Under the pieces are notes generated by a model, which saw nothing but the letters and a program-made list of their open reading frames with translations, had not been told where the DNA came from and made no database searches. Shown piece after piece: positions 54,983-63,895 of a stretch of DNA of 64,000 nt. The number at the start of each line of letters is the position of its first letter. The first letter of the stretch is position 1. Both the position numbers and the translations under genes were made by a program. Source of the stretch: Perlabentimonas sp041656735 (GTDB taxonomy: Bacteria; Bacteroidota; Bacteroidia; Bacteroidales; Tenuifilaceae); assembly GCA_041656735.1 (NCBI GenBank), contig JBBACY010000002.1, forward strand, positions 1 to 64,000. The letters run 5' to 3'.

Positions 54983-56002
54983 TTAATTGTTTGCTGTTTG
55001 TAAAATTTTGTGATAAACATCAAGGTAACCATCCACCATTTTTTCGAGGCTAAAATTAGACATAGCCCACTCGCGACAATACTTTCTGCTAATGGAGTTT
55101 AGTCCATTTAAAGCGTCGACAGCCTCATCAATAGTGTTTACAAGAAATCCCGTTTGTGTATGATTAATTAATTCGGGCATAGATCCCCTACTAAAAGCAA
55201 CAACAGGCGTTCCGCAGAACATTGCCTCTGCCACGCTAAGGCCAAAAGGCTCATCGAAACTAATGGGATGCAGCAACGCAGCGGCTTCGCCCAGTAATAT
55301 ATCTCTTTCTTTTGGACCCGAATTGCCAACGTACACAATATCTGTATTGTTGATAAAAGGCTTTACTTTCTCTTCAAAATAAGTTTCATCCTGAATTAAA
55401 CCTGAAATGATTAATTTCATATTCGCCTTTTTGGCAATCTGTATAGATTCCCAAGCACCTTTATCTGGATGTATTCTACCAAAGAACAGCAGATAGTTCT
55501 TAGGATTAGGGTTAAAGGTGAAGTCCTTGCTATCTATCCCGTTATAAACCGTGGCAATATAGTCTAACTCTGAACTTCGGTCGGAATTACTAATTGAAAC
55601 ATAGGAGTTATTCCTATTGTATTTTTTATATACCGGCACTATCTTTTGCGACGAAAACCCATGAATTGTTGTAACCATAGGCGTTCTAATTAGTTGTGAA
55701 TAGGTAAGCGGAAGAAAATCGAAGTTATTATGAATAATATCAAACTTTGATGCCTGTTCCATAATATTGCTAATATGCAAACATTCCCACACTTTAGGAT
55801 CCAGTGACTGATCCTCGGCATAGGCCGTTTGCGAAACAAACTGCAACTTCCCTTCGGTGTGGGAATTGCCCGTTGCAAACAACGTAACATCTATCCCTTT
55901 TTTTACCAATCCTTCGGCAATGTTAGACGCTACCTGCTCCCACGGCCCATATTTTAAGGGCGGGGTACGCCACGCTATGGGCGCTAAAATACCAACTTTC
56001 AT
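54983..56002 (-). CDS. GT4-family glycosyltransferase
   Basis: A 339-residue GT-B transferase of family GT4: N-terminal Rossmann fold (MKVGILAPIAWRTPPLKYGPWE), FFGRIHPDKGAWE and the C-terminal FDEPFGLSVAEAMFCGTPVV motif with the two conserved Glu residues of the donor site. Cytoplasmic, no membrane anchor. It uses a nucleotide sugar (donor unknown; GDP-mannose is plausible from the GH130 neighbours). One transcript with 53501-54982. Confidence 0.85.
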   Translation of the reverse strand: MKVGILAPIAWRTPPLKYGPWEQVASNIAEGLVKKGIDVTLFATGNSHTEGKLQFVSQTAYAEDQSLDPKVWECLHISNIMEQASKFDIIHNNFDFLPLTYSQLIRTPMVTTIHGFSSQKIVPVYKKYNRNNSYVSISNSDRSSELDYIATVYNGIDSKDFTFNPNPKNYLLFFGRIHPDKGAWESIQIAKKANMKLIISGLIQDETYFEEKVKPFINNTDIVYVGNSGPKERDILLGEAAALLHPISFDEPFGLSVAEAMFCGTPVVAFSRGSMPELINHTQTGFLVNTIDEAVDALNGLNSISRKYCREWAMSNFSLEKMVDGYLDVYHKILQTANN

Positions 56003-56113
56003 ATATCTCTTTTTATATTCTTAACACTGTTTATACGCCCACGCAATTTCTATGGATTTTTGTAATATAGATACTTTGCGCGAGCCTACTACTTATAAAT
56101 AGAAACATTCAAC

Positions 56114-57049
56114 CTATAGAGCACTTCGACTATTCTTAAAACAATGATCAACAAGTTCTTCAATATTTGCAGTTCCTACACACATTACCGTATCGGCCGC
56201 ACCCCAATAAATTTTCACGCTTCCGTCGGGTTCGGGTATTGCACCGCACGAAAAAACAACGTTGGGCACGTAACCCGTAATTTCGTATGTTTCCTCGGGC
56301 TGAAGAATCCACTCATCGCCCACAGCAATTATTTTTGCTGGATTATGTAAATCGTGCAAAGCAACGCCGAGGCGGTATACACTACCCGCCATGGTTGGAA
56401 ATACGCCATGGTAAATATTAAGCCATCCGCGTGAAGTTTTGATGGGCGTTGCGCCTGGTCCAATTTTCATCTCATCCCAGTGGTATTGCATAGGTTTCAT
56501 TATCAGCTCCGAATCGCCCCAGTACCTCAAATCGGGTGAGTATGAAATCCAAATGGCCCAGGGAGAAATATCGGAGTGGGGTCGATCTAACCGTGCATAG
56601 AGCCCGTTAAATTTTTCGGGAAAAATTACCACATTCCTATAATCGGCCTCGGTAATTAACGAGAACCGCTCAACGGAACGAAAATCCTTGGTTTTTGCCA
56701 AACCAATTCTCACGCCGTGAGGCGAATACGCACTGTAAGTAATTAGGTACTCACCACCAACAAATACAATGCGAGGGTCCTCTACGCCATACGCTTCGTA
56801 AGTTTTAAAAATGCCATCGGTGGCTGGCGTTAAAAAGGGTTCAGCATCTACCTTAAAGTTAAACCCATCGGTACTCACCGCCTTCCCTATAATGCTTCGC
56901 CCGTTTAGGTTATGCGACCTAAAAAGCATAATATACTCGTTATTATGCTTTACCATACCCGCATTGTGCACGGTTGCCACTGGGTACGGCACATCATCTT
57001 TTGTGAGAATGGGGTTATTCGAATATCTCTTTATCAATGTATTTTTCAT
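56114..57049 (-). CDS. GH130 family phosphorylase/beta-mannosidase-like enzyme
   Basis: A 311-residue, single-domain GH130 enzyme: YSNNPILTKDDVPYPVATVH at the start, YGVEDPRIVFVGGEYLITYS with the standard EDPR motif, ARLDRPHSDISPWAIWISY, GPGATPIKTSRGWLNIYHG, and AADTVMCVGTANIEEL at the end. This compact form matches beta-1,2-mannobiose/mannoside phosphorylases and related enzymes, but the linkage cannot be read from sequence. It is cytoplasmic and 19 bases downstream of the GT4 fusion gene. Confidence 0.87.
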   Translation of the reverse strand: MKNTLIKRYSNNPILTKDDVPYPVATVHNAGMVKHNNEYIMLFRSHNLNGRSIIGKAVSTDGFNFKVDAEPFLTPATDGIFKTYEAYGVEDPRIVFVGGEYLITYSAYSPHGVRIGLAKTKDFRSVERFSLITEADYRNVVIFPEKFNGLYARLDRPHSDISPWAIWISYSPDLRYWGDSELIMKPMQYHWDEMKIGPGATPIKTSRGWLNIYHGVFPTMAGSVYRLGVALHDLHNPAKIIAVGDEWILQPEETYEITGYVPNVVFSCGAIPEPDGSVKIYWGAADTVMCVGTANIEELVDHCFKNSRSAL

Positions 57050-57068
57050 TTTTCACTGGGTTTAGCTT

Positions 57069-59303
57069 TTAATCTTTACGATAGTAATCCTCATATGCTT
57101 TCAGCACATTTAGGTGAGAAATAAGGTAGGCTAAAGTGCTCTCGGCGCCTTGATTTTGGTTTACACCATAATGCTCAAGACCATCAAAACAACCTTGCGT
57201 TTCGTGATTAAAAAGATTCATCCTAAGGTCGTTCTCTCCTAAGAACCATTTAAATGATTTAAATAGTTTTCTTAAATAGTCTTTATCGTTGGTTATATTG
57301 TAAGCCTGCCTGAACATTAAAACCATTCCCATGGCATCTATAGGCTGTTGGGCAAATACGGAGCGATCACCATCCTTCTTAAACCATTCCTCGTTTCCAA
57401 TAATCGATAAATATTCATCTTTCATAGTGTGGGCAATTAGAAAGTCCATTGAGTCGAAAGCTATTTTTTTCACCTCGTCGTCGTTCAGAATTTCTGATGC
57501 ATGAAGCATAGCAAGCGGCAGTATTGCATTATCGTATGCCAACAGCGCTTCATACCAATTCCAACCATCGCGTGAGTTTGCCTTATAATGATCGATTAAA
57601 GTATGCGTTAAGTTTTTCAACCTTTCAATCATTACTTCATCTGACATATTGCCTCTTAAGTAGTGGCAAACACCTATTATGGTGTTGGCAATGCTTCTAA
57701 TGGATTTTAGCTTTTCAAAATTAGGTACGGCCTCATCAAATAAGAGTCGCCCAATTTGATAGTACGAAGCGTTGGGTGCATTGTTTAGCATATAGCCTAT
57801 TGCCCAAATGGTTCGACCAAATGAATCTTCGGACCCAACCTCGTCTAAAAAATCTCGGTTATAACCAAGGAAATTTCGGAAGGTACCGTCGTGGTTTTGC
57901 ATATGATGAATGTAGCTCAAGTAAATTGGGCACAAGGTAAGAGCTGAAGAATCTTTTTTAATCTTGTAGGTCATTAGTGCCATTAGCAGAGCCCTTGAAT
58001 TATCGTCTAGGCAATAACCCTCCTTACGATTGGGTATTCCGAATTTTGCATGTTGGATAATACCCGTGTCATCGGTAAGTCGTTTAATATGGTCGATGGA
58101 AAAAGTTGGTAAAAGAGAAATGTCATATGGAATAACCTCCTTCTTCTCAATCGTAATATTCTCCTCAACAACTTTTTCAACTATATCATTGTAGATTGAA
58201 CCAATTTTAGGCCAAGTAATCTTTCGTCCGTGCTCCAATGCTTTTTTTCGTATTGCAAGTCGTTTTTTAGGATTATCAAGCAGGTCAATTAAAGCGTTGG
58301 ATAGTCCATCGGTATCGCCAAAATCGAACAGCACGCCCCTTCCGTTGCTCAGCAGCTCTGTGGCGTGCCAGTAGGGTGTAGAAACAACAGCAGAACCTGT
58401 GCCCACAGCATAAGCAAGTGTTCCACTGGTAATCTGTGCTTCATTTAGGTACGGGGTAATGTATATGTCTGATGCATACAAATACTTAAAAAGTTCCTTT
58501 TGGGTTGAAAACTCGTTTAGTAGAACCACGTTTTTTTCAAGCTTTAAGTCCTCAATAAGTTGGGTTAGGTATAAACGGTACTCTTCGCCCGCGTGCCTAA
58601 TAACGTTAGGGTGAGTTTTTCCCAATACGATGTATAAAACATCTGGATGTTTTTCAACCACCTTAGGAAGCGCCTGTATGGCCGTTTCGATACCTTTATT
58701 TCGCCCAACAAATCCAAATGTAAGCAGCACTTTTCTCTTTTCGAGTTTAAACTCTCTCTTTACCTCTTCCTGTATATATCGGTAGCTGGGTACTCCATGC
58801 TCTGCATACGCTATTTTTTCTTTAGGAATATCGTATATTTCAGTAAGCATTTCTATGGCTTTATAGCTCATAACCACCACCCGATTGGCCATTCGGCAGA
58901 TGCGCTGAAGTATTTCTTTCTGTGCGTACGAAGGAGTTTGCATAACGGTATGTAAAGTCACAATTAGAGGCACATCCAGCTGGTGAAGCAAGGGTAGAAT
59001 GTAAATGCCATCCTGACCGCCAAAAATGCCAAACTCATGCTGTAATATGCAGCAATCGGCTCCGCTTAAATTTATGTACTTGGCGGCGGCAAGGTAATCT
59101 TCTTGAGACTCTTGCCTAATGGAAAACTTTACCTCCTCGGGGTAAGTTAGCTCTTGCTCAGAATCATTAATGGCTACAATAAAACTATTTTTATGGTTAG
59201 GCTCATCAATGTCTGAGGCAACCATTGAGTTGAGAAGGTTATTGGTGAAAGTTCCAATACCGCACTGCCGCGGTGGGTATGTTGCAATGTATGCATTTTT
59301 CAT
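57069..59303 (-). CDS. GT4 glycosyltransferase fused to an (alpha/alpha)-type domain
   Basis: A 744-residue two-domain protein. Residues about 1-385 are a GT4 transferase (YPPRQCGIGTFTNNLL, LTFGFVGRNKGIETAIQALP, PYLNEAQITSGTLAYAVGTG); the second Glu of the usual ExxxxxxxE donor motif is not evident. Residues about 400-744 are a helical domain with YCLDDNSRALLMALM, GWNWYEALLAYDNAILPLAM and AQQPIDAMGMVLMFRQAY, reminiscent of (alpha/alpha)6 glycan-processing folds. It might combine transfer and trimming or bind the growing glycan. First gene of the minus-strand cluster. Confidence 0.82.
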   Translation of the reverse strand: MKNAYIATYPPRQCGIGTFTNNLLNSMVASDIDEPNHKNSFIVAINDSEQELTYPEEVKFSIRQESQEDYLAAAKYINLSGADCCILQHEFGIFGGQDGIYILPLLHQLDVPLIVTLHTVMQTPSYAQKEILQRICRMANRVVVMSYKAIEMLTEIYDIPKEKIAYAEHGVPSYRYIQEEVKREFKLEKRKVLLTFGFVGRNKGIETAIQALPKVVEKHPDVLYIVLGKTHPNVIRHAGEEYRLYLTQLIEDLKLEKNVVLLNEFSTQKELFKYLYASDIYITPYLNEAQITSGTLAYAVGTGSAVVSTPYWHATELLSNGRGVLFDFGDTDGLSNALIDLLDNPKKRLAIRKKALEHGRKITWPKIGSIYNDIVEKVVEENITIEKKEVIPYDISLLPTFSIDHIKRLTDDTGIIQHAKFGIPNRKEGYCLDDNSRALLMALMTYKIKKDSSALTLCPIYLSYIHHMQNHDGTFRNFLGYNRDFLDEVGSEDSFGRTIWAIGYMLNNAPNASYYQIGRLLFDEAVPNFEKLKSIRSIANTIIGVCHYLRGNMSDEVMIERLKNLTHTLIDHYKANSRDGWNWYEALLAYDNAILPLAMLHASEILNDDEVKKIAFDSMDFLIAHTMKDEYLSIIGNEEWFKKDGDRSVFAQQPIDAMGMVLMFRQAYNITNDKDYLRKLFKSFKWFLGENDLRMNLFNHETQGCFDGLEHYGVNQNQGAESTLAYLISHLNVLKAYEDYYRKD

Positions 59304-60209
59304 ATATGTAATATTTTTAAATGTTGATAAATCAAGGTCTTAATGAATGGTCTTAGTATTTTTGGGTTCGCATAAACTTCTGCAAAAACAAAATTATTAA
59401 AATTGAATGAGGTGCTTATGGCATCAAAACTGGCAGAGATAAACAACCCGAATAATAGTTTGCATTAGCAAATCAAAATTAGTACAGGCTTTATTATGTA
59501 GGTTCTAGGATGTTTTTGAAACTCTTTGCTACTCTTCGTCCATAACCTAGGCAAAAAATGTTGCCGACTTAGAAGTACTAGAGGTTCTTTAGGTAATTCG
59601 CACCGGCTGACGTGTCGTATTTAATAAAAAAAGGCAGGATTCTTAATTTCAGCTACCCCTTTTAAGGAGCAAAAACCCTGAAAAACACCAAAAGCATTAC
59701 CATAGCAGTTAAACTATATAATGCCTTTAACCTTACGCCAACACTAATAATATAGGCTTAAGTATGAGATGTAGATTACCCTAAATGTAAAGGGTTATGA
59801 AAAACTTAAAACTCTCGGCCTAAATACCAGTAATCACCTATTTTTATAAAGATAACATTTATTACGCTGACAATCAAAATATAACACACTTTCCACAACT
59901 TCTTTAAGTAAAATTAGCTTTTTAAACCTTCTCAATGCACCAACTAAAGGAACACGAAATTGGGTTACAGTAATTGTAAATCATTACTTAAACAAGAAGG
60001 AGCTAACTGTTTTTTTGTACACCCGTTACAAACATTCATTCAGCGCTTCAATTTCTCGTTTTCTTGCTTAACAAGAGGCAAAACTTCAGTTAAAAAGATA
60101 CGTTTCTCTCTGCCGAAACAAATAAATTTGTACTTTAGTGCTAATAAATTTAGTTGATAAAGGCCCTTAAACTGATGCAGTTGCAATTATAAACTTTAAA
60201 AGATGGATT
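59304..60209. other. Intergenic region of about 900 bases, no gene seen
   Basis: Between the divergent GT4-fusion and flavodoxin genes. The only open frame (59960-60157) has no family features and low-complexity composition. A TAAATTTG element at 60123-60130 fits the -7 promoter pattern for the flavodoxin gene, but its partner is poor (TTTC at 60103-60106, 16 bases away). No strong hairpin, repeat array or tRNA was found. It could hold a small RNA or degraded gene that I cannot see. Confidence 0.45.
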
Positions 60210-60728
60210 ATGACACATATGATTGTTTATTCGAGCGTTACAGGAAACACGCAGGTTATTGCAAAAGCAGTAAAAGATGCCTTGGATGAGAACGCTTGCA
60301 TTTACTATGGAAAACCAGACCGAGCATTACCCCAAAATGCTTCCGTTATTTTTGTGGGCTTCTGGGTGCAAGGGGGCACCTGTTCCCTAGAGGTTAAGCA
60401 GTACCTAAAATCATTAGAGAATAAAAAGATAGCCCTATTTGGAACTGCTGGTTTTGGAGGAACCGAAGACTATTTTGAAACCATACTAACAGAGGTTAAG
60501 AAGCAAATACCAAAATCGAACGAAATTGTTGGCAGCATAATGTTCCAAGGAAAAATGCCCCAAAATGCTCTAAAACAGTACCAAAAGTTACTCGATGCCA
60601 ACCCAAATGACGGCAATGTTTTGAATATGATTTACAACTACAACAACGCCTTATCGCACCCCGACAAACAAGATATAGAGGCAACTAAAAGATTTGCTAG
60701 GGATATTGTTAGTCAAATTCAGAAGTGA
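60210..60728 (+). CDS. Flavodoxin family protein
   Basis: A 172-residue flavodoxin-fold protein with the phosphate loop IVYSSVTGNTQVIAKAV and later FVGFWVQGGTCSLEVKQYL and LFGTAGFGGTEDYFETIL. FMN-dependent electron transfer is expected. The GFWVQGGTC block also resembles the flavodoxin-like partner of bacterial bilirubin reductases, but the reductase itself is not in this window, so I leave it unnamed. Confidence 0.85.
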   Translation: MTHMIVYSSVTGNTQVIAKAVKDALDENACIYYGKPDRALPQNASVIFVGFWVQGGTCSLEVKQYLKSLENKKIALFGTAGFGGTEDYFETILTEVKKQIPKSNEIVGSIMFQGKMPQNALKQYQKLLDANPNDGNVLNMIYNYNNALSHPDKQDIEATKRFARDIVSQIQK

Positions 60729-60924
60729 TAAAATTGATAGGATACTGCCAAATATTTTCTATGCTGGCATTCTGAAAAAGCGAACAAACACCAAAACTAA
60801 TTCGTTTTTAGTGGATGGTTGACCTGAATTTGATAAACTCCGTAATATTGTTTTGAAATAGAAGGTTTTCTTGTTTAGGAGAAGAATAATGGAATTATGA
60901 AATCGGATAAAAAAAACCTGTACT

Positions 60925-61647
60925 ATGGAGAACGAAATAATAAAAAACCTTGAAAAAATTAACACCCGAATTAAAAGCGCGTGCGAAAAAGCCAATCGTA
61001 GTACTGATGAGGTAAAACTTTTACTGGCAACCAAAACCGTATCAGCCGATAAGATAAAGATTGCGCTTACCCACAATAACTACTTAATAGGCGAAAATAA
61101 AATTAAGGAGATTAAAGAAAAGTACAACGACCTGAGAACCATCAAGCATCAAAAGCATTTTATAGGCCACCTGCAAAGTAACAAGATAAAAGATTTATTA
61201 AGGTACGACGTTAACTGTCTTCAGTCATTAGATAGGCTGAAAGTTGCCCAAAAGTTGCAAGACCGGTTAGAGTTTGAAGATAAAACGCTCGATGTTTTCT
61301 TGCAATTTAATACCTCTTATGAAGAGAGTAAATTTGGAATGGACCCTAAAGAAGCCTTAAAGTTTGCTACAGAAGTGCAACAGTTTGACCGAATCAATAT
61401 AAAAGGGTTAATGACAATAGGTCTCTTCTCGGCAGAGGACGAGCAGGTACGCAAATGTTTTAAATTGCTAAAGAGCATACAAACGCAACTTCTTGATAAA
61501 GGGATAACAGCCAATGAACTATCAATGGGTATGAGTGGCGATTTAGAGATAGCAATACAAGAGGGAGCAACAATAGTGAGAGTTGGAACCGCTATTTTTG
61601 GGAAACGAAAATATCCAGACAGCTACTATTGGAATGAGAGTAAATAG
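60925..61647 (+). CDS. YggS/PROSC family pyridoxal-phosphate-binding protein
   Basis: A 240-residue member of the YggS family, which keeps PLP homeostasis. The fold motifs are LLLATKTVSADKIK (PLP Lys), HFIGHLQSNKIKDLL, KGLMTIGLFSAED and LSMGMSGDLEIAIQEGATIV near the C-terminus. Cytoplasmic barrel without known catalysis. The GE after the second strand and the typical length argue for an intact gene. Confidence 0.92.
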   Translation: MENEIIKNLEKINTRIKSACEKANRSTDEVKLLLATKTVSADKIKIALTHNNYLIGENKIKEIKEKYNDLRTIKHQKHFIGHLQSNKIKDLLRYDVNCLQSLDRLKVAQKLQDRLEFEDKTLDVFLQFNTSYEESKFGMDPKEALKFATEVQQFDRINIKGLMTIGLFSAEDEQVRKCFKLLKSIQTQLLDKGITANELSMGMSGDLEIAIQEGATIVRVGTAIFGKRKYPDSYYWNESK

Positions 61648-61763
61648 TGGAGATTCAATATATCTTGCAAGTTAATATTCATAAGAAGAATAACCGAATA
61701 CAAGTACCCAACCATCCATCTACTACCCTCACTATTAGGCTACAGACAAATTAAATTAACCTT

Positions 61764-62417
61764 TTACTCCTGGTTTTCGTCTGCTTTTTTATCAAACCGC
61801 TGGTTACGCAAACCTATTAAACCCCTTAAAAGCCCGTGGACAACTGCAATTGGCATAAGCAAAAGCCCAACTACTAACATTCCCAACTCGTAAAATAGCG
61901 AGCTGCCTTTGTAAGGTTTTCCTTGCAATCTGGACAAAAAAGCGCTGAAGGGAATACCATACATATTTCCAGCAATCATCATTTGGCAAGCCGATAGAAT
62001 AAGACGAGCCTCATTTTTACCATACTCCTCAACAATAGCCTCATAGGCATACTTCTTTGGAAAACCTCTTGAGTCGGCAAAATGCTGCGCAAACATTATG
62101 GCTTTTGCCTCCTCGGGCTTAGTAAAATCGCCCGAGCCGCTCAAAAAACTATTTATTTCATCGTTGCTCATACCCTGACTTAAAGCCATTTGTGTATGCT
62201 GGTAAGAACAGGCGGCGCAACCGTTCACCTCGGTTACAGCCAGCTGCAAGCGCTCAATAAAATGCGGGTCTACCAGCTTGCTTTTCTTATTCCCTATTAG
62301 TTTTGAAACTGCTCTGGGAGCAAAAACCATAGAACGATACAGCTCCCATAAGCTGAATTTTCGCTTAAATTCCTCTCTTTTGGTTACTGACTCTGATAGG
62401 CTACCTTTCTTTTTCAT
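61764..62417 (-). CDS. AhpD-like carboxymuconolactone decarboxylase family protein with C-terminal membrane segment
   Basis: A 217-residue protein. The AhpD-like domain (about 45-165) has the redox motif NGCAACSYQHTQMALSQGMS (CxxC, His). Residues about 178-200 (LGMLVVGLLLMPIAVVHGLL) are a membrane segment, an unusual addition. It is probably a membrane-bound thiol or peroxide enzyme. Adjacent to a MarR regulator gene in the same direction. Confidence 0.85.
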   Translation of the reverse strand: MKKKGSLSESVTKREEFKRKFSLWELYRSMVFAPRAVSKLIGNKKSKLVDPHFIERLQLAVTEVNGCAACSYQHTQMALSQGMSNDEINSFLSGSGDFTKPEEAKAIMFAQHFADSRGFPKKYAYEAIVEEYGKNEARLILSACQMMIAGNMYGIPFSAFLSRLQGKPYKGSSLFYELGMLVVGLLLMPIAVVHGLLRGLIGLRNQRFDKKADENQE

Positions 62418-62493
62418 ATGTGCTAATTTTTGATTATTTGTTATGCGATTAAAATTTCGGCCTCCATAATTACATTAACACTTTAGGCTAATT

Positions 62494-62967
62494 CTACTCA
62501 CTGTCTTTATTACAATTTGTACAAAACTTTTGAAGCATCAACAAGCCCTTCTGCAAATCATTTATCTCATTTTGGGTTAGCTTAACCAAACGGTTATCAA
62601 TTTGATTATCAATAACTGCATTTATTTTCCTTGTTATCTCCCCTCCCTCTTTGGTTGCAGAAATAAAAACCTTCCTTCTGTCATTATCGTCGTAAGTTCG
62701 GGTGATGTAACCCATTTTACTCAACTTATCTATTAACGAGGTCATTTGTGGCTTTGTAATGCTCAGCATATCAACAAACTCTGTAACATATAACTGCTTG
62801 CTTTCTTGTAACAATTTTAGAATCATATAGTGCTGGGGTGAAAAATCAATTCCCAAATCCTTTAAAATTGATTTAATAAAATCGTTATTCATATTCCGGC
62901 ACAACTTACCCGGAATTTCTACTAAAAGTTTTTTGAGAGTTGTATTATCCATACACATTTGATTCAC
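62494..62967 (-). CDS. MarR family transcriptional regulator
   Basis: A 157-residue winged-helix regulator. The MarR core is visible: FSPQHYMILKLLQESKQLYV, the recognition helix LSITKPQMTSLIDKLSKMGY and the wing ITRTYDDNDRRKVFISATKE. Probably controls the adjacent AhpD-like gene 61764-62417; MarR proteins commonly repress redox or efflux genes until a ligand or oxidant releases them. Start at 62967, with Met codons 5 and 6 residues later as alternatives. Confidence 0.92.
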   Translation of the reverse strand: MNQMCMDNTTLKKLLVEIPGKLCRNMNNDFIKSILKDLGIDFSPQHYMILKLLQESKQLYVTEFVDMLSITKPQMTSLIDKLSKMGYITRTYDDNDRRKVFISATKEGGEITRKINAVIDNQIDNRLVKLTQNEINDLQKGLLMLQKFCTNCNKDSE

Positions 62968-63047
62968 TTAATGAATAGTTCACTATGCAAACAAATATAG
63001 TAAGTTTTAAATTAAAAATGCGCTTAAGGCTTATTTAATTATAAAAA

Positions 63048-63086
63048 AAACACTGTCCCAGTGAATTATTCACCGGAACAGTGTTT
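63048..63086 (-). terminator. Terminator downstream of ubiX
   Basis: On the minus strand, aaacactgt (63086-63078) pairs with acagtgttt (63056-63048), the loop contains a further ggtgaat/ttcac pairing, and a T run follows towards 63043. It lies about 80 bases beyond the ubiX stop. Confidence 0.75.
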
Positions 63087-63166
63087 AAATTCCTTAAACT
63101 TATGCCTCCTAAGGTATTAACAAAGATATGGTTGTACTTAAAACCTTCTGAAAAATTACGTACTCC

Positions 63167-63733
63167 CTACTTCGTTTCATTGCCCCACCTATAGTGATTG
63201 GTCTCAACTCCCACAATATCAAGAATTCTGTTTACAACAGTTAAAACCAGTTCGTCTATACTTTTGGGGAGGCTATAAAACGAGGGGCTTGCTGGTAGAA
63301 TTATACCGCCTGCAAGGGTAACCGTTCGCATATTTTCAATATGAATTAAGCTATAGGGAAGTTCGCGGGTAACAAGCACAAGCTTGCGCCGTTCCTTTAG
63401 CATCACATCGGCAGCACGGCTAATAAGGTCGGGACTGGTACCGGCTGCAATTCTGCCGAGCGTGCCCATTGTGCAGGGTACAATAATCATTGCATCGTAT
63501 GCGGCGGAACCCGATGCCACGGGCGAAAAAATATTTGTATTTTCGTAAACCTCAACAGGCTTTGAAAACTCCTGAATACTACCCAACTCATACTCCCATA
63601 CCTTTCGGCCTGTTTCTGAGAATATTAAAGCTATTTGAGAAAACCTGTCGCTGTGCGCCAACATCTGCTTAAGAAGCTTTTGAGCATATATTGAACCACT
63701 TGCACCGGTAACGGCAACTACTATTTTCTTCAT
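63167..63733 (-). CDS. ubiX: UbiX-type flavin prenyltransferase
   Basis: A 188-residue flavoprotein of the UbiX/Pad1 family: KKIVVAVTGASGSIYAQKLL binds FMN, followed by MIIVPCTMGTLGRIAAGTSPDLISRAADV and LVTRELPYSLIHIENMRTV. It makes prenylated FMN, the cofactor of UbiD-type decarboxylases, from FMN and dimethylallyl phosphate. No UbiD gene is visible in this window, so its partner must lie elsewhere. Confidence 0.94.
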   Translation of the reverse strand: MKKIVVAVTGASGSIYAQKLLKQMLAHSDRFSQIALIFSETGRKVWEYELGSIQEFSKPVEVYENTNIFSPVASGSAAYDAMIIVPCTMGTLGRIAAGTSPDLISRAADVMLKERRKLVLVTRELPYSLIHIENMRTVTLAGGIILPASPSFYSLPKSIDELVLTVVNRILDIVGVETNHYRWGNETK

Positions 63734-63895
63734 CCTGTATAATATTTACCACAATGTAACAACAATAATTTTAATATGTTGCAATTAAAACATAGCTACT
63801 TTAGCAAAAGTAACAGAAATATCATTTTGGTAGATGCAAACCGATAACGGATTAACCGAAAGGTTAACTTATTCTGTGTAAAAAATTGTAGTCTC

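Noticed and set aside
59960..60157. Open frame of 65 residues in the gap before the flavodoxin gene
   Set aside because: No signal, no family motif, and it runs through the likely promoter region.
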